In this document: piece by piece, positions 22,482-31,498 of the stretch
How the letters are laid out: every line of letters begins with the position of its first letter
Numbering within the stretch: the stretch's first letter is position 1
From: Algoriphagus aquimarinus
Lineage (GTDB): Bacteria; Bacteroidota; Bacteroidia; Cytophagales; Cyclobacteriaceae
Length of the DNA: 41,821 bases
Direction: 5' to 3'
Assembly: GCF_900112005.1 (NCBI RefSeq)
Contig: NZ_FOKK01000008.1
Location: 1-41,821 of the forward strand
Position numbers and translations under genes: made by a program
Notes under the pieces: generated by a model
Seen by the model: only the letters and a program-made list of their open reading frames with translations
Databases searched by the model: none
What the model was told of the DNA's origin: nothing

Positions 22482-24473
22482 ATGGGGATGCAAACCGGAG
22501 AAAATGAACAGGGATTACGCAAGATTTTGGATATGACTCGCCTAATGGGGGTTGGGGTTTTGGGACTGCATTTTTATTACTATTGCTATGCTACATTTAA
22601 AGATTGGGGGCTGGTTTCGGATCTGACAGATGGAGTTTTAGAGAACATTTTTAATACGGGTCTGTTTGAGAATTTTTACACTTCCAAGCTTATTGCGATT
22701 GCCTTGCTGGCCATCTCTCTTTTGGGAATCAAGGGTAGGAAGAGTGAAAGTATGAACGCCAAAACGGCTTCGGTCTATGGCCTGCTGGGTCTGGGATTTT
22801 ACTTCGGCAGTTACATCGTAATGCATTGGAAAGCTCATATAGAATGGATTTCGATTGCCTACATGACGCTCACCTCCCTAGGTTTTTTGCTTATACTTTC
22901 GGGAGGAACAAAGCTCTCGAGAATTATTCATGACCAGCTCAGTAGTGATGTTTTCAATTCAGAAAATGAAACATTTCCTCAGGAAGAACGACTGACTGAG
23001 AATGAATTCTCAGTCAATTTACCTGCAAAATATAGCCTGAAAGGAAAGGTTAGAGACAGCTGGATTAATATCATCAATCCTTTTCGTGGATTGATGGTAT
23101 TGGGAACACCGGGATCGGGGAAGAGCTATTTTGTGATCCGTCATGTGATCACCCAGCACATCAAAAAGGGCTTTTCCATGTTTGTGTATGACTTCAAATT
23201 CGATGATCTGTCCTCCATAGTTTACAATACCTGGCTTAAAAACAAGCATCTATATCGGGTAGTCCCGGAGTTCTACGTGATCAATTTTGATGACCTTACA
23301 CGAAGTCATCGATGCAATCCTTTGGCACCGGAAACAATGCTGGATATTACTGATGCAGCGGAATCAGCACGTACTATTTTGATGGGTTTGAACAGGGAAT
23401 GGATCAAAAAGCAGGGAGACTTTTTTGTGGAGTCACCGATCAATTTCCTGACTGCCATCATCTGGTTTTTGCGAAAATACAACGGTGGAGAATTCTGTAC
23501 ACTGCCTCATGTGATTGAGTTGATGCAGGCTGATTACGATGAATTATTTACGGTTTTACGTACCGAAAAGGATATTGATGTGCTGATCAATCCATTCGTG
23601 AATGCCTATCTAAATGATGTGATGGAGCAGTTGGAAGGACAAATTGCATCGGCCAAAATCTCCATGGCTAGGCTGTCCTCAGCGCAGTTGTATTATGTGC
23701 TTTCAGGAAATGATTTCACGCTGGATATCAATAATCCCGAAGAGCCAAAGCTAGTCTGTATGGGAAACAATCCTCAGAAGATCCAGATCTATGGAGCAGT
23801 TTTATCATTGTATGTAAACCGACTGGTGAAGCTGGTAAACCAAAAAGGAAAGCTAAAAAGTAGCTTGATTTTCGATGAGTTTCCGACCATCTATTTGAAC
23901 GGCATGGACAGTTTGATTGCCACGGCAAGGAGTAATAAAGTTGCTACGACATTGGGAGTTCAGGATCTTAGTCAGCTTAGAAAAGACTATGGGAGAGAGC
24001 TTGCAGATGTGATTATGGGTATAGTTGGAAACATCGTTTCGGGACAAGTGAATGGAGATTCAGCCAGACAATTGTCCGACCGAATTGGGAAGATCATGCA
24101 AGACAGACAGAGCCTGTCGATTAACAGTGGCGATACTTCTATTAGTAAGTCAAAGCAATTGGAATCAGCTGTTCCACCTTCCACGATATCCTCACTTTCA
24201 TCAGGTGAATTTGTGGGGATGGTGGCAGATAAACCTGAGTGTAAACTGAGGTTAAAAGCCTTTCATGCTGAAATAATCAACGATCATCAGACGCTGAAAA
24301 AGGAACAGGAAAACTATCAGCCTATCCCTGAAATCCGAAAGCTGGATAGTACTATTGTACAGAGAAATTACCTTCAGATCAAGCAGGATGTCAGAGATAT
24401 TATTCAGGCTGAGATGGGTAGACTATTGAATGATCCAGGGCAGATGCATTTGGTGATTAGGAAGGAGGGTTAA
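22482..24473 (+). CDS. TraG/VirD4-type coupling ATPase
   Basis: Coupling protein of 663 residues that brings the relaxase-DNA complex to a type IV secretion channel. Four N-terminal membrane segments (about 20-38, 68-84, 97-114, 122-140) are followed by an ATPase domain with Walker A GTPGSGKS (208-215) and Walker B LIFDEFPTI near residue 461, then ARSNKVATTLGVQDLSQL, conserved in this family. The N-terminal membrane part is larger than in VirD4. Several starts are possible (22482, or ATG 22488). No T4SS genes follow; the next genes are a convergent metal-efflux operon. Transfer would need a helper channel. Confidence 0.92.
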   Translation: MGMQTGENEQGLRKILDMTRLMGVGVLGLHFYYYCYATFKDWGLVSDLTDGVLENIFNTGLFENFYTSKLIAIALLAISLLGIKGRKSESMNAKTASVYGLLGLGFYFGSYIVMHWKAHIEWISIAYMTLTSLGFLLILSGGTKLSRIIHDQLSSDVFNSENETFPQEERLTENEFSVNLPAKYSLKGKVRDSWINIINPFRGLMVLGTPGSGKSYFVIRHVITQHIKKGFSMFVYDFKFDDLSSIVYNTWLKNKHLYRVVPEFYVINFDDLTRSHRCNPLAPETMLDITDAAESARTILMGLNREWIKKQGDFFVESPINFLTAIIWFLRKYNGGEFCTLPHVIELMQADYDELFTVLRTEKDIDVLINPFVNAYLNDVMEQLEGQIASAKISMARLSSAQLYYVLSGNDFTLDINNPEEPKLVCMGNNPQKIQIYGAVLSLYVNRLVKLVNQKGKLKSSLIFDEFPTIYLNGMDSLIATARSNKVATTLGVQDLSQLRKDYGRELADVIMGIVGNIVSGQVNGDSARQLSDRIGKIMQDRQSLSINSGDTSISKSKQLESAVPPSTISSLSSGEFVGMVADKPECKLRLKAFHAEIINDHQTLKKEQENYQPIPEIRKLDSTIVQRNYLQIKQDVRDIIQAEMGRLLNDPGQMHLVIRKEG

Positions 24474-24604
24474 AAAGTTTTCAAATCTTATTATTTATGG
24501 GCTAACTGGAGCGGTGCAGTGATTGAAGGGTGCAATAAAGTAGGCAAAAACTACTTATGTTGAATTGATCATTTCAACACTCAATTACAATTGTGCTATA
24601 CTAG

Positions 24605-24636
24605 AAATGCCCCGCAGCAAAAGCAACGGGGCATTT
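24605..24636. terminator. Bidirectional terminator between coupling ATPase and metal-efflux operon
   Basis: AAATGCCCCG (24605-24614) and CGGGGCATTT (24627-24636) form a perfect 10-bp stem with a 12-base loop, four bases from the stop codon of the CusA/CzcA-like gene. It has A residues on one side and T residues on the other, so it can work on both strands. Confidence 0.75.
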
Positions 24637-24639
24637 ATT

Positions 24640-27600
24640 CTAGTTATCTAATTGCCTGTTTTCCTTTTTCAGAACCAGTTCGTAAACACACGGAATCACA
24701 AATAGATTAAGTAAGGTGGCAGTAAGCAATCCTCCCAAAATAACGATAGCCATTGGGCTTTGAATCTCATTTCCAGCTTCATTACCTTTTAGTGCCAAAG
24801 GAATGAGTGCCAACCCTGTAGTTAAGGCTGTCATTAGAATTGGATTGAGACGATCCAATGCACCTTCAAGCAACAGTTCAGATCCACCTTTCCCTTCCTT
24901 TCTCAGGTCTTCATACCTTGATACAAGTAGGATTCCATTTCTTGTCGCAATACCAAACAAGCTGATAAAACCAATAGTAGCGGCAATACTGACAACTCCG
25001 GAAGTGAAATACACAATCAAGATTCCTCCAATCAGCGCTAAAGGCAAATTGAGTAGCACCACCAAGGAAAGTTTAATATCCTGAAACTCGTAATACAACA
25101 AAAGGAAAATAACCAAGACTGCCATACCTGCAGTGATTAATAGAAGCTGAGAAGCTTTGGCCTCACTCTCAAACTGCCCATCATACTCGACACGATATCC
25201 TTCTGGAAGCTGAATTTGATCTCCAATGATTTGTTGGATCTCATTGACGACAGATCGAAGGTCCCTGCCTTGCACATTGGCAGCAACCACAATTTTCCGT
25301 TGAACATTTTCTCGGCTTATGGTATTTGGACTACTTACAGACGCTATACTTGCAAGCTGATTTAAGGGGATTTGACCTCCATTAGGCAAGGAAATCAAAG
25401 CTTTGTCAATACTAGCTTTAGTATTTCTGGATTCAGGTCTAAATCTTACTACCAGATCAAAGTACTTTTGACCTTCATAAATCTCGCCTGCCTTTTCGCC
25501 TGCAAAAGCAATATCAACCTGCTCCATCAAATCAGACACTGTCATTCCGTTTGCTGCCAGTAATTGCCGATTCGGAGTAATCCTGAGTTGAGGAACTTCT
25601 ACTTGCTGATCTACTGCCACATCGGCAATACCCTCAATTGACTTGATGCTCGTTTCGATATTCTTCCCCACCTCAAACAAGCGCTGTAGATCAGAGCCAA
25701 AGACTTTGATGGCAATATTAGCGCGTGTACCAGAAAGCATATGGTCAATCCGGTGTGCAATTGGTTGCCCAAGGGTGATACTTGCACCAGGAACCAAACT
25801 CAGTTTAGTTCGCACTTCTTCGAAAAACTCTTCTTTGGTTTTATCTGAAAGCACAAACGGAACATCGATTTCAGCGGCGTTTACCCCCTGAGCATGCTCA
25901 TCCAACTCTGCCCGTCCTGTTCTTCTGGTAACCACATTCACCTCAGGCATGTCTAAGAGTATTTGCTCTACCAAAAGACCGGTTTTGTTACTTTCTTCCA
26001 ATGACATTCCAGGAATACCCACTACACTGATCACTAGCGATCCCTCATTGAACTCAGGAAGAAAGCTTCGTCCGAGCTGTGAGAAAAGGATTAAGCTTAC
26101 TATAAATGCAGCAGTAGTCAGACCTATGATCCATTTGGGAATTTCCAGGGCTCTGCGTAAGACTGCGGAATAGTGCTTTTGTAACCATCGTTCTACTTTG
26201 GTTCCTTCCGCTTGTTTTTCAAGTACCTTTTCATTTTTCAACAAATAGGAACAAAGAACGGGAGTTACCGTCACTGCTACGATCAATGAAGTCAAAACTG
26301 AGGTGATAAATGCAATTCCCAAAGGCTGTAATAATCGTCCTTCCATACCACTTAAAAAGAAAAGCGGAATAAAAGAAACAATGATAATCAGCGTGGCAAT
26401 TATGATCGAACTACGGATCTCAACCGAAGCATCCCGAACTACTTTTAGCACTGACTGACGCTGTTCAATAGGCTTCCGAACGTTCTCTCTCAATCTTTTG
26501 AATACATTCTCAACATCTATTATCGCATCATCCACCAATGCACCTATCGCAATGGCCATCCCTCCTAAACTCATGGTATTGATCGTATATCCCAAAAGGT
26601 TTAAAACGATCACGGATACCAACAACGAAATTGGAATTGCAACTAAAGAGATTACCGTAGTTCGCCAATTCATCAAGAAGATGAAAAGGACAAGCACCAC
26701 GAAAAATGCTCCCTCAAGTAAAGTTTGGTTCAAATTCGAAATAGAAGACTCGATGAAATCAGACTGCCTGAAGATGTGACTTTTAATTTCCACACCAGCT
26801 GGCAGCGTATTTTGCAAATCTGCAATTGCCAGATCAAGACTTTCAGTAAGTTCCAAAGTGTTGACATCAGGTTGCTTAGAAACAGTCAGAATCACAGCTG
26901 GGGATGCATTCAGAGATCCATCTCCGATTTTGTCTGCTGCTCCGATCTGCACGGTGGCTACATCTTTTATTTTTATGGATTGTCCATTTATCTGCTTCAA
27001 TACTGCCTCTTGCAAATCTTCCACTGCATACGCTCTGCCACTTCCTTTGATGATGTATTGATTTCCAAATTCATTCAATACACCTCCAGGAACATTTATA
27101 TTGGACTCGGTTACTTTTTCCAACAATTCTCCAAGCGTGACATCGTAGTATTTCAGTTTTTCAGGATTGGCAAAAACTTGGTATTGCTTGAAGTCACCTC
27201 CGATCACCACCACATTTGCAATTCCACCTATGGATTTGATTCGTGGGCGAATGGTCCAATCTGCCAGGGTGCGTAATTCCATGGGAGAAAGACTATCCGA
27301 GGTTACTCCCAAAAGCATGATTTCACCCATGATAGATGAGATAGGTGCCATCGTGGGAGTACTTACTCCATCAGGTAAATTTTCCTGAACCATAGGAATT
27401 CGCTCACTCACAATTTGCCGGGCACGATAAATATCAGTGCCCCAGTCAAATTCTATCCACACAATCGATATTCCCGCAGCCGATGAAGAACGAATTCTTC
27501 TGACATTGGGAGAACCGTTCATTGCTGTCTCCAACTGGTATGTAACCAGTTTTTCTACTTCTTCTGATTCCATCCCATGTGCTTCTGTCAAGATCGTAAC

Positions 27601-27738
27601 AGTCGGTGCTGTCAGATCAGGAAACACATCCACATTCATCGTTCGTGCCAAAAACAGTCCTGTTATACTGAGTACAACAGCACCAAAAAGCACTAACAAT
27701 CTATTGTGAAGTGAAATAGATAAGATTTTATTTAGCAT
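24640..27738 (-). CDS. Heavy-metal RND efflux permease (CusA/CzcA family)
   Basis: HME-type RND permease of 1032 residues that moves metal cations from periplasm or cytoplasm to the exterior. Family signs are GMESEEVEKLVTYQLE, the N-terminal segment MNVDVFPDLTAPTVTILTEA, and the helix-4 motif AIGALVDDAIIDVEN near residue 395. This motif is closer to the AIG...VD subgroup (to which CusA belongs) than to the DFG...DG of Czc-type Zn/Co/Cd pumps, but it is not identical to CusA, so the metal is undecided. The adaptor gene lies 12 bases upstream in transcription; TolC and two histidine-rich proteins precede it. Confidence 0.93.
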   Translation of the reverse strand: MLNKILSISLHNRLLVLFGAVVLSITGLFLARTMNVDVFPDLTAPTVTILTEAHGMESEEVEKLVTYQLETAMNGSPNVRRIRSSSAAGISIVWIEFDWGTDIYRARQIVSERIPMVQENLPDGVSTPTMAPISSIMGEIMLLGVTSDSLSPMELRTLADWTIRPRIKSIGGIANVVVIGGDFKQYQVFANPEKLKYYDVTLGELLEKVTESNINVPGGVLNEFGNQYIIKGSGRAYAVEDLQEAVLKQINGQSIKIKDVATVQIGAADKIGDGSLNASPAVILTVSKQPDVNTLELTESLDLAIADLQNTLPAGVEIKSHIFRQSDFIESSISNLNQTLLEGAFFVVLVLFIFLMNWRTTVISLVAIPISLLVSVIVLNLLGYTINTMSLGGMAIAIGALVDDAIIDVENVFKRLRENVRKPIEQRQSVLKVVRDASVEIRSSIIIATLIIIVSFIPLFFLSGMEGRLLQPLGIAFITSVLTSLIVAVTVTPVLCSYLLKNEKVLEKQAEGTKVERWLQKHYSAVLRRALEIPKWIIGLTTAAFIVSLILFSQLGRSFLPEFNEGSLVISVVGIPGMSLEESNKTGLLVEQILLDMPEVNVVTRRTGRAELDEHAQGVNAAEIDVPFVLSDKTKEEFFEEVRTKLSLVPGASITLGQPIAHRIDHMLSGTRANIAIKVFGSDLQRLFEVGKNIETSIKSIEGIADVAVDQQVEVPQLRITPNRQLLAANGMTVSDLMEQVDIAFAGEKAGEIYEGQKYFDLVVRFRPESRNTKASIDKALISLPNGGQIPLNQLASIASVSSPNTISRENVQRKIVVAANVQGRDLRSVVNEIQQIIGDQIQLPEGYRVEYDGQFESEAKASQLLLITAGMAVLVIFLLLYYEFQDIKLSLVVLLNLPLALIGGILIVYFTSGVVSIAATIGFISLFGIATRNGILLVSRYEDLRKEGKGGSELLLEGALDRLNPILMTALTTGLALIPLALKGNEAGNEIQSPMAIVILGGLLTATLLNLFVIPCVYELVLKKENRQLDN

Positions 27739-27750
27739 AGCTTCGATACA

Positions 27751-29262
27751 TTAATGTTCATGGCCATGCGCTGGTGCCTGTCCTGACATAGAAGCCATCT
27801 TCACCTGATATGCTCCACGTGTAACGACCACTTCACCAACCTTCACTCCATCTAAAATTTCAACTTCTTTCCCATTTCTTCTGCCTATCCGTACAGCTCT
27901 TCTTTCAAAGCTTTCTCCCGACAGTTCTACGATCACAGAATAATTCCCGTAGTCTTCCAGCAATGCGGATTCAGGAATAACTGATGCCGATTTGGACAAG
28001 CCAAAAGCTATTTGAACCTCAGTGAAGCTACCTTCAGGCATTTCCACCACATCATTGATTTCTGCAAATACCGACAGCAAGGGTTGATCACGTTCCACTT
28101 CTTTACCCACGGATAACACTTTACCTTGGGTTGTCTTCAGGCTTGACCAATGGTCAGGTCTAGTTTGATAGTAGATATCATGAATATTCTGTAGCTGAGT
28201 TGCATAGGATGGGCTCACTTGGACTTCCAAGAGACTGGTTTTATGACTGGTAATGGTCACCAAACTTGCGCCTTCAGAAACATATGCGCCATTATTTACG
28301 GCAATGGATTTCACATAGCCCTCAAATGGTGCAACGATTTGCTTGCCACTGGATGTATAGCCAGCGCTGAGCGTTTCATAGGTTGACTTGGCAACCAGGT
28401 ACTTCTGCTCCACCAGCTCAAATTCGGACTTGGGAACTATCTTGGATTCAAACAGCTGTTTCTTACGCTCATATTCTAGACTTGCCTGATCAAAATCAGC
28501 TTTCGCTTTTCGTATTTCTGCTGAAAGATTATTTGAAGTCAATCCGGAACTGCTTACAGACATCAGTAATTGGCCTTTTTGTACTTTCATCCCTTCGTTG
28601 AGATTATTGCTGTTGAAAGTCACTTTCCCACTGGTTGTCGCGATAAGCGTCTGATAATCCGAAGGAGATACTTTCCATCTTCCTGAAGTAGGGATAGTCT
28701 CATAGATTTCCTTTTCTACAACTTTTGCAGTTTGAAAATCTATTTTCCATGCCTGCTCTTTCAGAAAAGTAATGGAGCCGTCATCAACTTCCTCTGTGCC
28801 TAATGCTTTTATCGCATCTTCCAAAGTAGCATAAACTGTAACCTGATTAATTACAACTCGATCTGTTACAGTAGGTGTTTTTAGCTCAAATACCAATTGA
28901 TAAACCCCTGCTTCCTTTGGCTGCAAAGAGGGCTTGAAAATACCCGGAGAATCCGGTGCTTCAGCAGTATTACGAATTCCAGTTTCACCTTTGATTAGAC
29001 TTACCGTCAATGTGCCCTCACGGACAGGTTGATGCTTGTCCATGATGGTAAAGTGAGCAGCAAATCGACTAGTAGCTCCAACCACCAAAGCGGGATATTC
29101 AACAAACAACTCTGTTTTATCCGTCCATACCGTAGCATCCACAGTAGGAATTTCCGCTGCTTCTACTTCATGACCGCCATTTGCATCATGAGCATGATCA
29201 TCCTCTTCCTTTGCCTGACATGAGGCAAGGAGGAGTGTAATCATTAGAATTACATATCGCAT
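27751..29262 (-). CDS. Metal-efflux RND adaptor (CusB-like lipoprotein)
   Basis: Periplasmic adaptor of about 503 residues. Lipoprotein signal ending LLLASC, then an acidic, histidine-rich linker (DDHAHDANGGHE), an N-terminal extra domain of about 130 residues (FAAHFTIMDKHQPVREGTL), and the usual adaptor core: lipoyl half, coiled-coil hairpin (AEIRKAKADFDQASLEYERK), second lipoyl half (IVAPFEGYVKSIAVNNGAYV), barrel and membrane-proximal domains. It ends in HGHEH. Histidines at both ends point to metal binding. The first Met of the frame is at 29268; the second (29262) gives a standard lipoprotein signal. Confidence 0.92.
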   Translation of the reverse strand: MRYVILMITLLLASCQAKEEDDHAHDANGGHEVEAAEIPTVDATVWTDKTELFVEYPALVVGATSRFAAHFTIMDKHQPVREGTLTVSLIKGETGIRNTAEAPDSPGIFKPSLQPKEAGVYQLVFELKTPTVTDRVVINQVTVYATLEDAIKALGTEEVDDGSITFLKEQAWKIDFQTAKVVEKEIYETIPTSGRWKVSPSDYQTLIATTSGKVTFNSNNLNEGMKVQKGQLLMSVSSSGLTSNNLSAEIRKAKADFDQASLEYERKKQLFESKIVPKSEFELVEQKYLVAKSTYETLSAGYTSSGKQIVAPFEGYVKSIAVNNGAYVSEGASLVTITSHKTSLLEVQVSPSYATQLQNIHDIYYQTRPDHWSSLKTTQGKVLSVGKEVERDQPLLSVFAEINDVVEMPEGSFTEVQIAFGLSKSASVIPESALLEDYGNYSVIVELSGESFERRAVRIGRRNGKEVEILDGVKVGEVVVTRGAYQVKMASMSGQAPAHGHEH

Positions 29263-29283
29263 AATCAATATCCTTTGAATAGA

Positions 29284-29505
29284 TTAATGATCACTGTGAG
29301 TAGCTCCATCTTCATGGGTATGCACCGCAGAATCTTTTTCTACCTTGAATTCTTCCTGATGATGATCGGCATCCTCTTCTTCATGTGCATGACCGTGTTC
29401 TTCTTCAGTGGCATGTTCGTGACCGTGATCGTCATCTGTTTTTTTGTTGCCACATGAGACAGAAACGATCAATAGAAGTGCGAATAGAATATTTGAGATT
29501 TTCAT
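29284..29505 (-). CDS. Histidine-rich small lipoprotein, probable metal-binding
   Basis: A 73-residue lipoprotein: signal ending SVSC (Cys18) and a mature part dominated by His, Asp and Glu (HGHEHATEEEHGHAHEEE, then HHQEE and HTHEDGATHSDH). About one residue in five of the mature part is histidine. It sits between the TolC-like and adaptor genes of the metal-efflux operon. Probable role: binding or buffering of metal ions in the periplasm for handover to the pump (inference from composition and place). Confidence 0.75.
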   Translation of the reverse strand: MKISNILFALLLIVSVSCGNKKTDDDHGHEHATEEEHGHAHEEEDADHHQEEFKVEKDSAVHTHEDGATHSDH

Positions 29506-29524
29506 ATTTTCTTAGTTTTGTATG

Positions 29525-30709
29525 TTATAATTGATGTTTTAATAGCTCAGCTTTGGTTTGATTTAATTGTTTTTCCATTTCCAACATGGAGTCGATTGCC
29601 TGCTGATAAAATTGCAATTCGAGGTAATACTGCATATAAGAAAGTTCACCCAATTCAAATGCCTGAAGCAATAATGCTTCACTGTCCAAGGACTGAAGAG
29701 TGGACTGGTATTCCTGATATTTATTTAGCATCGCCTGATACACTTCATATTCACCCAGAAAAGCAGTATGCATCTCATCTGTTTGGACTTGTGTAAAAGA
29801 CTTTTGGTAATCATAGTTTGCCTCAGCGGCCTTGACGGTATTTCGGCTACTCCACAAGGGAATAGAAACTCCTCCATAAATACCTGAGTAGTTAGACCCA
29901 GAAACTCCTTGGTAGTTATATCCTGCAGTTAGATTAGGAAGTGACTTACTTTTAGAAAGTTTGATTCGCTGTTGAGCGACTTTTTCTTGCTCCAAAAGGA
30001 CTTTCAATTCAGGGTCTACCTGCATTTTTTCTAGCCATAAACTTTCTGAATCATCAATAGTCAGAGAGCTCGAGTAATCATTTTGAGCAAATTGCAGCTC
30101 ATTTCCTCCATTCAGGTTTTGAATTTGAAGCATGATCTTTTTTCGATCAGCATCCAAAATATCCAGCTTGAACTGTTCTTGAATCCAGGCGATTTTAGCC
30201 TTATTGAGTTCCAGAATACCGGCTTGCTCTAGCTCAAAGAGCTCATTAGTCTGATCAAATAGCTTCTTCGACTGCAATACTCTGACTTGCTCAACCTTCT
30301 CCTTTTTGGCCAAGAAAATCAGTTCATTTAAGAGGTTGACAGCAGGAAGTAATACCTCTTGCCGCTTCAACTGGTATTCCATGGCACTCTGTGCTTCTTG
30401 CATCTCAATGAGGTTACCTCGAGAGCTGTATACCGTTGGGAATTCAAAGGACTGGGTAATTTGAAACTCCGAATAATCTCCTGATGCATGATTTCCAAAG
30501 GGTAGGTAATATGCGCCGGCCTGTGGATCTGGAAGGTTATTTGATGCTTTTTGCGATAGCTTTCTACTTTCCAAGAAGGAAGAAAAAGCCTTTAGGGTGG
30601 CATTATTCTGTTCGATTTGCTGTAAAGCATCCTTTGTACTGGGAGACTGAGCTACAGCAACAAACGAAAATAAGCACACGCAAAAAGCGAGTACATTATT
30701 TTTTAACAT
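29525..30709 (-). CDS. TolC-family outer-membrane protein (CusC/CzcC-like)
   Basis: Outer-membrane channel of the metal-efflux system, 394 residues from the preferred start. Signal peptide MLKNNVLAFCVCLFSFVAVA then QSPSTKDALQQIEQNNATLK, a typical OEP start. Two repeats of long helices follow; the second starts with SLPNLTAGYNYQGVSG and ends with LGELSYMQYYLELQFYQQAI. An in-frame ATG eight codons upstream (30733) would put charged residues before the signal, so 30709 is preferred. It follows the histidine-rich membrane protein gene and precedes the histidine-rich lipoprotein gene. Confidence 0.9.
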   Translation of the reverse strand: MLKNNVLAFCVCLFSFVAVAQSPSTKDALQQIEQNNATLKAFSSFLESRKLSQKASNNLPDPQAGAYYLPFGNHASGDYSEFQITQSFEFPTVYSSRGNLIEMQEAQSAMEYQLKRQEVLLPAVNLLNELIFLAKKEKVEQVRVLQSKKLFDQTNELFELEQAGILELNKAKIAWIQEQFKLDILDADRKKIMLQIQNLNGGNELQFAQNDYSSSLTIDDSESLWLEKMQVDPELKVLLEQEKVAQQRIKLSKSKSLPNLTAGYNYQGVSGSNYSGIYGGVSIPLWSSRNTVKAAEANYDYQKSFTQVQTDEMHTAFLGEYEVYQAMLNKYQEYQSTLQSLDSEALLLQAFELGELSYMQYYLELQFYQQAIDSMLEMEKQLNQTKAELLKHQL

Positions 30710-30787
30710 GAAGTTGAATTTAGAATGAATCAATAGTTCTCAATGAAAGCTTATTTCATTGACTTTGATAAGTCATCAAAGATTGAT

Positions 30788-31228
30788 TTATCCTAATGAA
30801 GGGGGCCCTCGAAGGGCAATCGAAACAAAGTAGGTGTTCTTAGGTATCCTTAACGATTCAGGAACATTCTTTTCTAAAGCTGGCCTAATCTCAATAACTG
30901 GTACTCGAAAAAGTTCTGGGATCGTTCTCTGAACTTTGCTTTTGTCTACGTTATTTTCGATAGACTGTGCTTGTGAAGGAGAATGATCAACTAGCTGCTG
31001 TGAATGGGCATGATTAGAAAAAAGTATGGAAAGAAAGTCTAATGGACTTTTCTCGTCTGAATGATGCTCATGCGCAGTTTTTTCATGGTCGTGAGCATGA
31101 TGATCTGAGAGAACTTCTACTTCATGCTGGTGATGAGAATGGGGCGCCAATTGATGCAACATGAACAAGCAGAACATGCTGAGTAGAAATCGAGCTATTA
31201 TCTTGGAGAAAGTGCGCACCGCTTGCAA
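30788..31228 (-). CDS. Histidine-rich membrane or secreted protein heading the metal-efflux operon
   Basis: A 146-residue protein with an N-terminal hydrophobic stretch (about 8-26), then a histidine-rich region (HSHHQHEVEVLSDHHAHDHE) and further clusters (HEHHSDEKS), and a C-terminal half without histidines. First gene of the five-gene efflux operon, 54-80 bases ahead of the TolC gene. It is probably an envelope metal-binding or sensing protein (inference). The annotated start is a TTG; a GTG three codons on (31219) gives a tidier signal sequence. Confidence 0.65.
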   Translation of the reverse strand: MQAVRTFSKIIARFLLSMFCLFMLHQLAPHSHHQHEVEVLSDHHAHDHEKTAHEHHSDEKSPLDFLSILFSNHAHSQQLVDHSPSQAQSIENNVDKSKVQRTIPELFRVPVIEIRPALEKNVPESLRIPKNTYFVSIALRGPPSLG

Positions 31229-31498
31229 AGGAATTTAATTTATACTTCAAATCAAATGTTTTCTTTTCCTATGGAGGAGAAATGAAAAAATGACTCGTAT
31301 AGAAAGTACGGCTAAATAGCTTATACCCATACTGGAGTATTACAAAAATAGTCTCAAAAACTTGGGACCACCGTTTTTTGAAGCTTCTAGTTCTTGATTT
31401 TACCTGATGAATAGTGAAGTGTCTACTGATGAATTTTTTTACCGAAAAGTAATGTATATACTCATTTTACTACTCGATATCTTTAAACTCTTGAGAAA

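Noticed and set aside
24473..24640. A possible island end between the coupling ATPase and the metal operon (GGTGCA-containing stretch)
   Set aside because: No match to the tRNA-Arg 3' end longer than a few bases; only a bidirectional terminator is clear.
26725..27276. 183-codon frame antisense to the CusA/CzcA-like gene
   Set aside because: Long antisense frames are expected opposite RND genes; the composition is not protein-like.
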